This document shows, one piece after another, positions 41,466 to 48,898 of a DNA stretch of 49,421 nucleotides. The stretch spans positions 1 to 49,421 of the forward strand of contig NZ_KV757541.1 of the NCBI RefSeq assembly GCF_001712795.1, read 5' to 3'. A model generated the notes under the pieces. The model was not told the DNA's origin and searched no databases. It saw only the letters and a list, made by a program, of their open reading frames with translations. Numbering within the stretch: position 1 is the stretch's first letter; each line of letters starts with the position of its first letter. Source of the stretch: Nostoc sp. KVJ20. Its GTDB lineage: Bacteria; Cyanobacteriota; Cyanobacteriia; Cyanobacteriales; Nostocaceae. A program made the position numbers and the translations under genes.

Positions 41466-42211
41466 AAATTCTTTTCAATAGGATCTGAACCAATCAGAAA
41501 ATCAAAATTACCTTCACCCCTGCTTCTCTTCAATGTTTCCATGATTTTTTTAGGGTCATCATGGGGGCCATTGACATAAAATGGTTTCCCATCACGACCA
41601 CATTCAATACGTATTGTCCCATCCCATTCTCCGATGTGCGAACGCGATTTAGAAAAGTCTTTGTGTGGTTGAAACCCTAAGCTTTCTGCATATTCGCAAG
41701 CACTAAATATCATCCCTTGGGCTACTTCAAGGGGAACCTCTTGTGGTTTCCCAGGAAATGGCTCGAATAGTGATTCTGTAAATTCTTTAAATTTTATCCT
41801 GTCTACTGTACGTGGTGAGATGGTATCTTTAACACCTAAGCACCATATATCTAAAAGGTAGCTACAGACCGTGATTTGATTGTATCGAGCAACTCTTGCA
41901 ATAACTACCAATCCTAAACCGCGATCAATATCGTCATTGTTTTTTACAGGTAGGATTTTTGTCAGCAGATTTTTGATGCTGTTTTCTGGCGGGATTTTCG
42001 GTAACAATTGGATAAGACTATCGCTTGCTAAACACTGATATACAGGGTCTAGTTCTCCTTTGGTCAATCTATCTAATGTGGTTTGCTGTGCTTGATTTTG
42101 AATCGCTGCATTCACTTCTGACACTTTAAGACCCAATTTTCGGGCTATCTGTTTAGGTGTTAAATTCAATGCCCGTAAATCCATTATTTCTTGTTGTTGT
42201 CTTCCTGTCAT
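41459..42211 (-). CDS. HTH-containing hypothetical protein, 250 aa
   Basis: Starts MTGRQQQEIMDLRALNLTPK, with a homeodomain-like HTH (LTPKQIARKLGLKVSEVNAA, residues 17-36). The C-terminal ~150 residues form a conserved cyanobacterial domain: LGLVVIARVARYNQITVCSY, then CLGVKDTISPRTVDRIKFKE, a segment with CEYAESLGFQPHKDF, and KPFYVNGPHDDP near the end. I recall similar proteins in many cyanobacteria, some with SEC-C motifs, without known function. Its neighbours are the two copies of the ParB-like gene, so it was probably carried along in the duplication. Confidence 0.7.
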   Translation of the reverse strand: MTGRQQQEIMDLRALNLTPKQIARKLGLKVSEVNAAIQNQAQQTTLDRLTKGELDPVYQCLASDSLIQLLPKIPPENSIKNLLTKILPVKNNDDIDRGLGLVVIARVARYNQITVCSYLLDIWCLGVKDTISPRTVDRIKFKEFTESLFEPFPGKPQEVPLEVAQGMIFSACEYAESLGFQPHKDFSKSRSHIGEWDGTIRIECGRDGKPFYVNGPHDDPKKIMETLKRSRGEGNFDFLIGSDPIEKNFW

Positions 42212-42320
42212 AAATTACTACTTTCTACAAACAACTGGAGCAGAAATATATTAAACCAAAACAAGATTTTATTAATTTAATACCACAACCAATCACAGAA
42301 AGCATTGCTTCTTTGTTGCC

Positions 42321-43259
42321 TTAATCTCTAATTTCCAACTCCAGAACCTTCAACAATTTGTCTTCCAAAGCTGTCAAATAAGTCCGATTCAGCCTCCCCA
42401 GCGACTCCAAAAACTTCTGCACCGACTCCTCCAGCCCACTCGAATACACTCGATTGATGCGATCGCAAATCACCCGTATCTGCTCACACTCGGCAGGCAG
42501 GTAGTCGAAGTACTTCAGATGTTGCAAGCCAATGGTGTACTCGCCATCCCACATTCTCACCGTGCAACTAAACTCGTTTACTGCGCTGACAATTGCCCAG
42601 CACCCGCCCTTGCCTCTAAGTTCGGGGTTGTCCTTTGTGAGGATTTGGCAGACTTCACCCAACTGGTAGGTATTAGGTACTTGGGTACGCTCCATTATGC
42701 GCTGCACAACATCTTTCACGATTCTACCAGTTGGTATTTTCCCTCCAGCAAGTTCTACTGCTTTTAGCCACACTTCCTGCTGTTCCTGGGGTTCAAGCTT
42801 TGTCATGGGTCGAACTTGGCGCTCACTCGTGGGCAGAATTTGTGTCCCATTGGTTGTCAAATTCTCATTTTCCACATTTTGACAACCAATGGTTGTCAAA
42901 TTTTCGTAAACACCAGCTGCGGCAATCAAGTAATTTGACTGTTGGCGACTATGAGCAAAGCGATCGCGGCAATATTCTTCAAAGGTTTTATGCGTGGAGC
43001 GATAAAGCCGTCTGTCCCTCAATTCCGTCAGCGCTTTCCCTGCCTCAAAAAACGCTCTTTCCACACGGCGCTCTAGGTAAAGGCGATCGCGCTGTTCTTC
43101 CTCTGTCAATTCTGGAACTTCAACAGCACTAATCGTAATTGTTGCTGAACCTGGATCTTCTTGCTGGGAGATATCCTCGTTTGCAGAGTTAGCAGATGAA
43201 GTTGAATCGGTAGATGCGGCAGAGGTGGCTTTGTTGCGTCTAGAAGGTGGTTTAGGCAT
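42321..43259 (-). CDS. ParB-like / DUF3102-like plasmid protein, 312 aa
   Basis: N-terminal ~40 residues Ser/Thr/Ala-rich and probably unstructured. Residues 60-115 contain LERRVERAFFEAGKALTELR and then YRSTHKTFEEYCRDRFAHSR with RQQSNYLIAAAGVYENL: the helical segment with a Thr-Phe-Glu-x-Tyr-Cys core typical of DUF3102/ParB-type plasmid proteins that recognise DNA. Residues 170-230 form a further helical domain; the C-terminal ~90 residues are beta-rich (CTVRMWDGEYTIGLQHLKYF) and then helical. A truncated second copy of the C-terminus lies at 41118-41465. Role in plasmid partition or regulation is inferred. Confidence 0.7.
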   Translation of the reverse strand: MPKPPSRRNKATSAASTDSTSSANSANEDISQQEDPGSATITISAVEVPELTEEEQRDRLYLERRVERAFFEAGKALTELRDRRLYRSTHKTFEEYCRDRFAHSRQQSNYLIAAAGVYENLTTIGCQNVENENLTTNGTQILPTSERQVRPMTKLEPQEQQEVWLKAVELAGGKIPTGRIVKDVVQRIMERTQVPNTYQLGEVCQILTKDNPELRGKGGCWAIVSAVNEFSCTVRMWDGEYTIGLQHLKYFDYLPAECEQIRVICDRINRVYSSGLEESVQKFLESLGRLNRTYLTALEDKLLKVLELEIRD

Positions 43260-43410
43260 AATTCCACCTTTCTAGTTCAATAAGATTTTCTCAGAGTCAA
43301 CTGCAACGTAAATTTTGGATGTGACAGATAAGTGCGTAGACGTAGCCCAACCTAGACATTGCTCCATAAAGGAGACTAGAGGTAGAAATAAAAGATTGAT
43401 ACTAAGGGAA

Positions 43411-43665
43411 TCAATCATCAAAACGCACCCCTAAATCTAATCCTAAAGCTTGTTCAATCCCGCGCAGAGTTTCTTCAGAAATCCACTGTCTTTTTTCTTG
43501 TTCTATTTGATACCAATAAGCAGTAGAAATTCCTGCTGAGGTGGCTAAAACCTGCACTGATCTTCCATCTTTTTCCCTTGCCTCTTTAATTTTTTGAGAT
43601 AAATCTGGGATTGTAACTTTTATCTGTCTAACAACATCCATCAACATTGGTGTACACGCCTCCAT
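43411..43665 (-). CDS. XRE-family regulator, 84 aa
   Basis: The frame runs upstream to 43770 but the ATG at 43665 (MEACTPMLMDVVRQIKV) is a better start, as the upstream part covers the divergent promoter. HTH: DLSQKIKEAREKDGRSVQVL, ATSAGISTAYWYQIEQEKRQ, then SEETLRGIEQALGLDLG. This is the lambda-repressor-like type with an intact recognition helix. It is divergent from the gene at 43809, and the palindrome at 43712-43727 between them is its likely operator. Confidence 0.8.
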   Translation of the reverse strand: MEACTPMLMDVVRQIKVTIPDLSQKIKEAREKDGRSVQVLATSAGISTAYWYQIEQEKRQWISEETLRGIEQALGLDLGVRFDD

Positions 43666-43704
43666 AATTCTAAACTTGTTTTGTATTCTAAAAGTATACA
43701 CCAG

Positions 43705-43733
43705 TTGACAACTGCTGTATACAACAGTAGTAT
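43705..43733 (+). promoter_or_regulatory. Sigma70-type promoter with palindromic operator in the spacer
   Basis: TTGACA (43705-43710), exactly 17 bases, TAGTAT (43728-43733). The spacer contains CTGCTGTATACAACAG (43712-43727), a palindrome with one mismatch pair. A further GTATAC half-site lies at 43694. Repression of the gene at 43809, and probably autoregulation, by the divergent XRE protein is the natural reading. Confidence 0.65.
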
Positions 43734-43808
43734 AAAAGATATAAATAGAGAAAGCGCCCCCGACTCGCAATCTGAAGCGCTTTCCGTCCCGTTAGGAACT
43801 GATTTATT

Positions 43809-44621
43809 ATGACCCACATTATCTACAGCCAACAACAGCTGCAACTGAAATCCATTGCCCGACTCAAGCAAATTTACAGCGAAATAGCCTGCACAGTCGA
43901 AGTAAGCGACAAACGCTGTAAGGATTCTTGGATTACTGCCATTGTTAACTATCAGGCAAGCAAGATTCAGAAAATCGCCCCTGCTACCCCCGACGAACAA
44001 GCCCTCGCCCAAGCCGAACTCGACAACTACATCGCCGACCAAGCCCAAGCCGTAGCTCCCGAACCCCTCACAATAGTCGAAATCTCGTTTTCTGATTACG
44101 AATATTATGCTGATGACAAACTGGTAGCCAGCATCAGCCATGACGACAATCACTTAACGCAACGCTGGGTAGTCATGATCAATGATAAAGAAATATTTCG
44201 TGCCAATACTCTAATGCGTTGCGATCGCTTCATCTGCACTCACTACAAAGATGGCTCATTACCTGTGCAGGAAGAACTTGCAACACCATGCGCTACTGGT
44301 AACGAAGTCATGGCGCAGATTTCCGATGAATGTGAAAAGTACGGCTTTGAAATCCTCGATGATGGCATTTACAACAACAATATCAAACTAGGCGAAGTAG
44401 GGCAGACTGACAGTAACTGGTGGTTAACACGCGCAACAGACGAAACCCAGCGCATAGCCTGTGATTCTGCAATGGATGTAGTGCAATCGCTATCGATGGT
44501 GAACGTGTCTACTGGTGGTAAATCCATTTTTGATGAATATTTTTTAGACCAACCGTTAGAACAGCTAACTGGCAATAAATTGCAACGACTGCTGGAAAGA
44601 GCGGAGTTAGTCACAGCGTAA
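43809..44621 (+). CDS. Hypothetical protein, 270 aa
   Basis: N-terminal ~90 residues helical and Gln/Ala-rich (YSQQQLQLKSIARLKQIYSE at the start; DEQALAQAELDNYIADQAQA later). Middle part beta-rich with Trp and Cys (SFSDYEYYADDKLVASISHD, then QRWVVMINDKEIFRA). The C-terminal part has GEVGQTDSNWWLTRATDETQ and a Leu-rich helix. No family recognised. Its promoter contains a palindrome in the spacer, so it is controlled by the adjacent XRE protein. Confidence 0.7.
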   Translation: MTHIIYSQQQLQLKSIARLKQIYSEIACTVEVSDKRCKDSWITAIVNYQASKIQKIAPATPDEQALAQAELDNYIADQAQAVAPEPLTIVEISFSDYEYYADDKLVASISHDDNHLTQRWVVMINDKEIFRANTLMRCDRFICTHYKDGSLPVQEELATPCATGNEVMAQISDECEKYGFEILDDGIYNNNIKLGEVGQTDSNWWLTRATDETQRIACDSAMDVVQSLSMVNVSTGGKSIFDEYFLDQPLEQLTGNKLQRLLERAELVTA

Positions 44622-44635
44622 GTCTTGGGCTTCGC

Positions 44636-44706
44636 CTGGGAAAAGGTTAAAGGGGAAAGGTAAATTTCTTCATTCCCTTCCCCTTTGCCCTTTCCCCCTT
44701 TCCCTA
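44636..44706. repeat. Purine/pyrimidine-rich inverted repeat
   Basis: AAAGGGGAAAGG and, after 14 bases, CCCTTCCCCTTT form arms of an imperfect hairpin between two rightward genes. Similar sequences occur at 6606-6690, 6735-6800 and 16776-16860. No T run follows directly, so a terminator role is uncertain. Confidence 0.5.
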
Positions 44707-44737
44707 ATTATTTATTCACCAATCCCCAATTAAATCT

Positions 44738-45064
44738 ATGAAAGCCACAATATCCATTCCCCAACACTGGGCATACCCTCGCTTTACTTTGGAACAGCGT
44801 ACAGAACAAGGCACAATTCTGGGACTTTACTACTACCCATCTGGTACAGAATTAGCTGAACAATTTGATGATGGCTGGCGTTATGTGCTGATGCCTAACA
44901 AGAATTCTGATGAAATATCGTACTTGAAAGAGGATCAAATCCAACCGTTATCTCCACAGGAATTGTTCACGCAAATTACCGCAGAGATTGAGTTTTATCA
45001 AAGTCAAATAGCGATTCTGCAACAACAGTTAGCAGCCATCACTGGAGGTAGCACCAATGGCTAA
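44738..45064 (+). CDS. Small protein of a three-copy family (copy 3), 108 aa
   Basis: Third copy of the family also found at 7141-7452 and 16009-16425. It begins ATISIPQHWAYPRFTL, has EQRTEQGTILGLYYYP, GWRYVLMPNKNSDEISYL and a SPQELFTQITAEIEFYQSQI coiled-coil end. Where the others have GQRT this one has EQRT, so the first Gly is not essential. Its 3' end overlaps by eight bases the gene for a second repeated family (45057-45257). Confidence 0.75.
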   Translation: MKATISIPQHWAYPRFTLEQRTEQGTILGLYYYPSGTELAEQFDDGWRYVLMPNKNSDEISYLKEDQIQPLSPQELFTQITAEIEFYQSQIAILQQQLAAITGGSTNG

Positions 45065-45257
45065 TTCTATAGACAGCTTTGACCGTAGAGCTAATCATTT
45101 GCTGCGTTCGATTCGACTTTGCGGTGGTTGTGTTCCTCTGCATCGTCTGCAATTCCAATTCTCCGATTCAGTAATTCAAACACTGCTGGATAAAGAACTG
45201 GTGCAAGTGCAGAATACGGGACGCGGTTTTTTGTTGGAGATTTCCGAAGATTTTTAG
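45057..45257 (+). CDS. Small protein of a two-copy family (copy 2), 66 aa
   Basis: Paralogue of the protein at 10018-10215: LLRSIRLCGGCVPLHRLQFQ, then SVIQTLLDKELVQVQNTGRG and FLLEISEDF. The helix-CGG-helix, VIQTL helix and a two-strand wing ending in NTGRGF suggest a small winged helix. Overlaps the upstream family gene by eight bases, so the two are co-translated; in the left part of the window the two families are not adjacent. Confidence 0.7.
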   Translation: MANSIDSFDRRANHLLRSIRLCGGCVPLHRLQFQFSDSVIQTLLDKELVQVQNTGRGFLLEISEDF

Positions 45258-45282
45258 GTTATTAATCCCAGAGGACACAATC

Positions 45283-45672
45283 ATGAAACTTTACGCGAAA
45301 ACCATTCCACATACTTTACCTGATTGGGCAACCACCGTTACAAAGAACGCAGATTTGTTTGAGGTTGAAATTAACGATGAACACCCCAATTTTCAATCTC
45401 TGCTTGAAGAGTTAGAAACCGAGATTGAGCCAGGAACTTTTGGTGTGAAAGCGGAAGAGTTATGTTCCAGGCTGGGCATCGAAATGTCTAACCCCAACCT
45501 CCACCAATTAGTTGAACAAGCTCAAACTCTAATATCCCTTATTGCTACGCACCCAGACTACAGACAACTGTTGGACTTGGGATATACCCCTGATTTAAAC
45601 ATTGCCGATGCTCAAACTGCACTGGCTTATTTGGAATGGGAATTAGAGGGGAATCGAGAACCTTCTAAATAG
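45283..45672 (+). CDS. Hypothetical protein, 129 aa
   Basis: Acidic; an N-terminal segment KLYAKTIPHTLPDWATTVTK, a Glu-rich middle (LLEELETEIEPGTFGVKAEE) and a C-terminal helical region with AQTALAYLEWELEG. No motif recognised. Starts 25 bases behind the winged-helix gene, with GAGG before the ATG, and ends seven bases before a strong hairpin. Confidence 0.65.
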   Translation: MKLYAKTIPHTLPDWATTVTKNADLFEVEINDEHPNFQSLLEELETEIEPGTFGVKAEELCSRLGIEMSNPNLHQLVEQAQTLISLIATHPDYRQLLDLGYTPDLNIADAQTALAYLEWELEGNREPSK

Positions 45673-45679
45673 AAAAAAA

Positions 45680-45718
45680 GCGTTCACCTAAAGGAATGCC
45701 ATTACTTTAGGTGAACGC
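45680..45718. terminator. Perfect 14-bp hairpin behind the small-gene unit
   Basis: Arms GCGTTCACCTAAAG (45680-45693) and CTTTAGGTGAACGC (45705-45718), 11-base loop. On the minus strand it is followed by TTTTTTT, on the plus strand a T5 run comes only after six further bases. It may terminate in both directions, best on the minus strand. Confidence 0.65.
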
Positions 45719-45848
45719 ACGGAAGTTTTTCTCCCGCTACAGAATTCCCATTATTGCACACAGGAAAAACTGGGGCAATGTAAATCACAAATCAAGATTC
45801 AGAATGATTTTACTTCTGAATCCTCAATTAATCAGATAGGAATTAGCC

Positions 45849-46082
45849 ATGAAAGTCATCGTTACAGTAGTCGAAAAAATCACCAGTGAAGCGCACATAG
45901 ATATCCCTGGTGGACTGAATAAATCCGCAATTAAGCAGTACATAGTAGACCGCTACAACACTGGGGAAATGCAGACTGAGATGAACATTTTTCAAGTTGA
46001 CTTTGAATCTATTAGCGCTCGGATTGTACAAGGACAGGCAGACACCAATTCTATCTCTTCAGAGAAGGAGGCAATCAGATGA
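45849..46082 (+). CDS. Small hypothetical protein, 77 aa (has frameshifted paralogue)
   Basis: Begins MKVIVTVVEKITSEAHIDIP, then SAIKQYIVDRYNTGEM and NIFQVDFESISARIV. The same segment is found in the broken gene at 48013-48236 (AIKQHIVGLYNSGEM, NIFQVDFESISATIV). Small alpha/beta protein of unknown role. Its stop overlaps the ATG of the next gene by four bases (ATGA), just as the paralogue overlaps the methyltransferase gene. Confidence 0.7.
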   Translation: MKVIVTVVEKITSEAHIDIPGGLNKSAIKQYIVDRYNTGEMQTEMNIFQVDFESISARIVQGQADTNSISSEKEAIR

Positions 46083-46477
46083 GTATCAAATGGACTGATG
46101 AAGAACTAGCAATTATTGAGGCAAAAGCTGAAGTCTATACAGTCAAACAAATAGCTTCAATCCTAAAAAGGCGAGGATATCAACGCACACCAGTTGCAAT
46201 TTACCTGAAGTTAAACAACTTAGGTTATTCAGCCCGTCCCACTCTTGATAATTATAGCTGCCAGGAAATTGCTCAAGTCCTTCAATTGAATTTCTCAACT
46301 GTTACAAGGTGGGTAAAAAGAGGATGGCTCAAAGCTACAACACGCTCTGCTAGACATTACCAAATTCGGAAATGGCATCTTAAGCAGTTTTTTGATAACC
46401 CACCACAATCAATCAAAAAACGCATTGCTGCTCTTGATGTTGAAGCCATTAATTATTTATTAGGGAGACGAGTATGA
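46079..46477 (+). CDS. HTH DNA-binding protein, 132 aa
   Basis: Two HTH-like parts: an N-terminal SANT/homeodomain-like part (KWTDEELAIIEAKAEVYTVK, then QIASILKRRGYQRTPVAIYL) and a MerR/excisionase-like part (CQEIAQVLQLNFSTVTRWVK, followed by RGWLKATTRSARHYQIRKWH). Basic throughout. Translation is coupled to the genes on both sides (ATGA overlaps at 46079 and 46474). Likely a plasmid regulator. Confidence 0.7.
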   Translation: MSIKWTDEELAIIEAKAEVYTVKQIASILKRRGYQRTPVAIYLKLNNLGYSARPTLDNYSCQEIAQVLQLNFSTVTRWVKRGWLKATTRSARHYQIRKWHLKQFFDNPPQSIKKRIAALDVEAINYLLGRRV

Positions 46478-46932
46478 TTGACCACATTAACGCACTCAAA
46501 ACAAGTTGGTATCTCTCCCCACCTTGGGGACAAACAATTCCACCTGTTGAGGTGAATTTACTGGAGAGAGTTTACCTACGAACCAACAGAACATTTGGCT
46601 ACTGCTGCGGTATGCAATGGAAGCATGAGTGCTGGATTTATTCAATTGATTGCCGTAATGAAATACTCCACGCCACACAAAACCAAATCATCGGGACTGG
46701 AGAATTAGAATCCATCACTGTGCAAAAACCCGCTTTTGTTTTGGGCGAAAGAGTAATCCTCTGTTCGCACGATAAAGGAACAAAACAACGGCTGATTTTG
46801 GGGATTGCGCTGGTGCATAATTCTTGGTTTTACCTCGTTGAATTGATGTCACCAACGTTAATTAAGACACCAACTATATCGAATCGCTTCTCCCTGCTTG
46901 GTGAAAAAAGTTTGGTGCGGGTAAATGTTTAA
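46474..46932 (+). CDS. DUF1392 family protein
   Basis: 152 aa. Recognised by INALKTSWYLSPPWGQTIPP at the start, VYLRTNRTFGYCCGMQWKHE, CWIYSIDCRNEI, a QNQIIGTGELE segment and VLGERVILC. DUF1392 is, to my knowledge, a Nostoc-type family with many copies on plasmids and chromosomes and without a known function. It supports assignment of the DNA to Nostocales. Confidence 0.8.
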   Translation: MIDHINALKTSWYLSPPWGQTIPPVEVNLLERVYLRTNRTFGYCCGMQWKHECWIYSIDCRNEILHATQNQIIGTGELESITVQKPAFVLGERVILCSHDKGTKQRLILGIALVHNSWFYLVELMSPTLIKTPTISNRFSLLGEKSLVRVNV

Positions 46933-46963
46933 AGTCTTGAAATTTACTTAGGAGTCGAACAGG

Positions 46964-47896
46964 ATGAGTTTACCTTTAAATCAAAATGTTTTAGTCGAGT
47001 CTCCATCATTGAGAACTTCTGCACTTTCTAACCTAGATGATTCTCGTGCCCAAGAAGTTCTCAGCAAAGCAAAGGCAATAGTGTTCGCTGTATGGAACGG
47101 TAGCAGCTGGGCAACTACTGCACAAATAGCGGAATATTTTTCAGTTACAGAGTCCGCAGTCAAAGAACTAACAAGAGTAAATCAATCTGAATTCCAAACC
47201 CAAGAAACTAAAACCCTTGCTGGGAAGGACTTACGTGATGCTCGACAGACACTCTGTCTACCATCTAGAACTTCCCAAATTAGAGTTTTTTCGGCTTTGG
47301 GTGCATTAAGGATCGCAATGATCTTGCAGCAATCTCAAGTAGCAGCGCAAGTTAGAACCATCATTTTAGACTTGGTTGCAGCAGTTCCCAGCATCATTCC
47401 TCAAACTCCTGCACCTGTTCCTGCCCTCCCCCCAGTTGAACAGCGATTGCATACTCTTGTCCTGGCCATGAAAACTTTAGCTGAGTTAACTGGTGGCAGA
47501 CTCAACCCGTACATGGAACAGCAATTTAAAGACTATGCCGGGAACCTTCTGGCAGAACACAACAGAAAATTGTTAACCCCATCAGAAGAACGCTGGTTGG
47601 GGGTTGTCAACTTTGCAGAGAGCGAACTTGGAAAGAAAGTCCCCCTGAGCGGCGCTCACTATCGCGGACACTTGGGTACATGGGTGAGAACATTCTACCC
47701 GCATCTGGGCGATCGCCAAGAGACGCGATTGGTTAACGGTGTTCAACAGCCCATCTATGTCTACGCTTGTCACGAGCCGGCTGTTGCGGCTGGGTTGACC
47801 AAAGCTATAGAAGAGTTCTTTGCTCATCCGAGTCCTGGTGCAGCGCTAAGGCAGGCGGGAGCTTTCGCTAGTAAGAAAGCTGTAGTTACTGCTTAA
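46964..47896 (+). CDS. KilA-N/RhuM-like DNA-binding protein, 310 aa
   Basis: Residues 45-140: WATTAQIAEYFSVTESAVKE, then LTRVNQSEFQTQETKTLAGK and IRVFSALGALRIAMILQQSQ. This resembles the RhuM/Rha/BRO type, a winged-helix DNA-binding region with a dimer-forming helix, often found on phages and plasmids. A Pro-rich linker (VPSIIPQTPAPVPALPPVEQ) follows, then a C-terminal domain with SGAHYRGHLGTWVRTFYPHL and IYVYACHEP. It could bind plasmid DNA or respond to phage. TGGTCAT repeats follow directly. Confidence 0.65.
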   Translation: MSLPLNQNVLVESPSLRTSALSNLDDSRAQEVLSKAKAIVFAVWNGSSWATTAQIAEYFSVTESAVKELTRVNQSEFQTQETKTLAGKDLRDARQTLCLPSRTSQIRVFSALGALRIAMILQQSQVAAQVRTIILDLVAAVPSIIPQTPAPVPALPPVEQRLHTLVLAMKTLAELTGGRLNPYMEQQFKDYAGNLLAEHNRKLLTPSEERWLGVVNFAESELGKKVPLSGAHYRGHLGTWVRTFYPHLGDRQETRLVNGVQQPIYVYACHEPAVAAGLTKAIEEFFAHPSPGAALRQAGAFASKKAVVTA

Positions 47897-47936
47897 TGGT
47901 CATTGGTCATTGGTCATTGGTCATTGGTAATTGGTC
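47897..47936. repeat. TGGTCAT heptamer tandem repeat
   Basis: Four exact TGGTCAT units, one TGGTAAT and a partial sixth. Short tandemly repeated heptamers of this type are characteristic of heterocystous cyanobacteria such as Nostoc and Anabaena. It lies just behind the stop codon of the gene at 46964. Confidence 0.85.
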
Positions 47937-48012
47937 AAGCAGAGCGATCGCCAAGTAATCAAGAATTAAGACTTTTACAACAAAGGTAAATTTTACCTTG
48001 AGGGGAAAAGAT

Positions 48013-48236
48013 ATGGAACTCGGCTACTTCCAGAAAGATGTACTCATTGAAAAACTAGCTAAGAAATTCTACGCGATTCAAGGCTATGTAGTCCCCGAAT
48101 CATATCGGATGCAATCAAACAGCACATCGTTGGACTTTATAACAGTGGCGAAATGACTCTTGATTTAAACATATTTCAGGTTGATTTTGAATCCATCAGC
48201 GCAACGATTGTTCAACAACCCCAGGAGATAGCATGA
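48013..48236 (+). pseudogene. Frameshifted paralogue of the 77-aa protein
   Basis: ATG at 48013 has GAGG ten bases upstream. The first frame reads to about 48105 (MELGYFQKDVLIEKLAKKFY, later IQGYVVPESY); then homology continues one frame over as DAIKQHIVGLYNSGEM and NIFQVDFESISATIVQQ, ending at 48236. Read without a shift, the first frame stops at 48155. One lost base near 48105 explains the break. The downstream frame ends inside the start of the methyltransferase gene (ATGA), so an intact version would have been coupled to it. It could be an error in the sequence or a true decay. Confidence 0.75.
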
Positions 48237-48838
48237 GACTCACAACTCTACAAGGCCATTACCAGTGCATTGTTATAGATCCTCCCTGGTTCTACAGACT
48301 TCGTTCTAAAGACAAAACTCACCGCAACCGCATCCCCTATCAACCAATGCGGACTGAGGAAATTCTGGCTCTGCCCATTCCCGAATTATGCGGCAGCAAT
48401 GGCTGTATCCTCTGGCTATGGTTCACGAACAATCACATGATCGAAGCGGCTCAATGCTTGCAAACATGGGGATTTGAACTCAAGACTATTTTGACTTGGG
48501 AAAAAGTCACCAAAGATGGCACTAAAACACATCTAGGTGTCGGTCATTGGTTGCGGAATTCGACTGAACATTGCGCTTTGGCTGTTCGTGGGAATGTGAA
48601 GGCTTTTGCTGGACGGACACTCACAAACCAGTCAAGCATTTTACACTCACCCCGTCGTGAGCATTCACGTAAGCCCGAACAGTTTTTTGAACTTGTAGAA
48701 AAGCTGTGTCCTGATATGACCAAGCTGGAGATGTTCGCACGTTCGTCTAGAGTTGACTGGGATTGTTGGGGTGATCAGGCGGATCTGTTTGATCAGCTTA
48801 ATGCAGAAATTGATAACAATACTTCATTGAGTGCTTAA
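48233..48838 (+). CDS. MT-A70 family adenine methyltransferase
   Basis: 201 aa. The catalytic motif DPPWFY is at residues 16-21, preceded by the strand YQCIVI; PMRTEEILALPIPEL and CILWLWFTNNHMIEA follow, and SRKPEQFFELVEKL is the late segment typical of the family, with LEMFARSS near the end. MT-A70 enzymes of this size (IME4-like, phage/plasmid type) methylate N6 of adenine, usually in DNA. No restriction partner is nearby, so it appears to be an orphan plasmid methylase, perhaps for avoiding host restriction. The target sequence cannot be told. Its start overlaps the broken gene upstream. Confidence 0.88.
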   Translation: MRLTTLQGHYQCIVIDPPWFYRLRSKDKTHRNRIPYQPMRTEEILALPIPELCGSNGCILWLWFTNNHMIEAAQCLQTWGFELKTILTWEKVTKDGTKTHLGVGHWLRNSTEHCALAVRGNVKAFAGRTLTNQSSILHSPRREHSRKPEQFFELVEKLCPDMTKLEMFARSSRVDWDCWGDQADLFDQLNAEIDNNTSLSA

Positions 48839-48898
48839 TTAACGCTAATTTCGGCACTCAAAACTTGCTGAACCTTGAAAATCAAATATCAAACAATT

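Noticed and set aside
42519..43132. Plus-strand frames of 61-133 codons
   Set aside because: Antisense to the ParB-like gene with clear conserved C-terminus and a tandem copy.
43641..44153. Minus-strand 170-codon frame
   Set aside because: Antisense to the 270-aa gene and across its promoter; no supporting motif.
44636..44706. Considered as a terminator
   Set aside because: Imperfect stem without an adjacent T run; the same sequence type is dispersed in the window, so it is listed as repeat.
47897..47936. Tandem TGGTCAT units considered as CRISPR-like
   Set aside because: Seven-base units without spacers; a heptamer repeat, not a CRISPR array.
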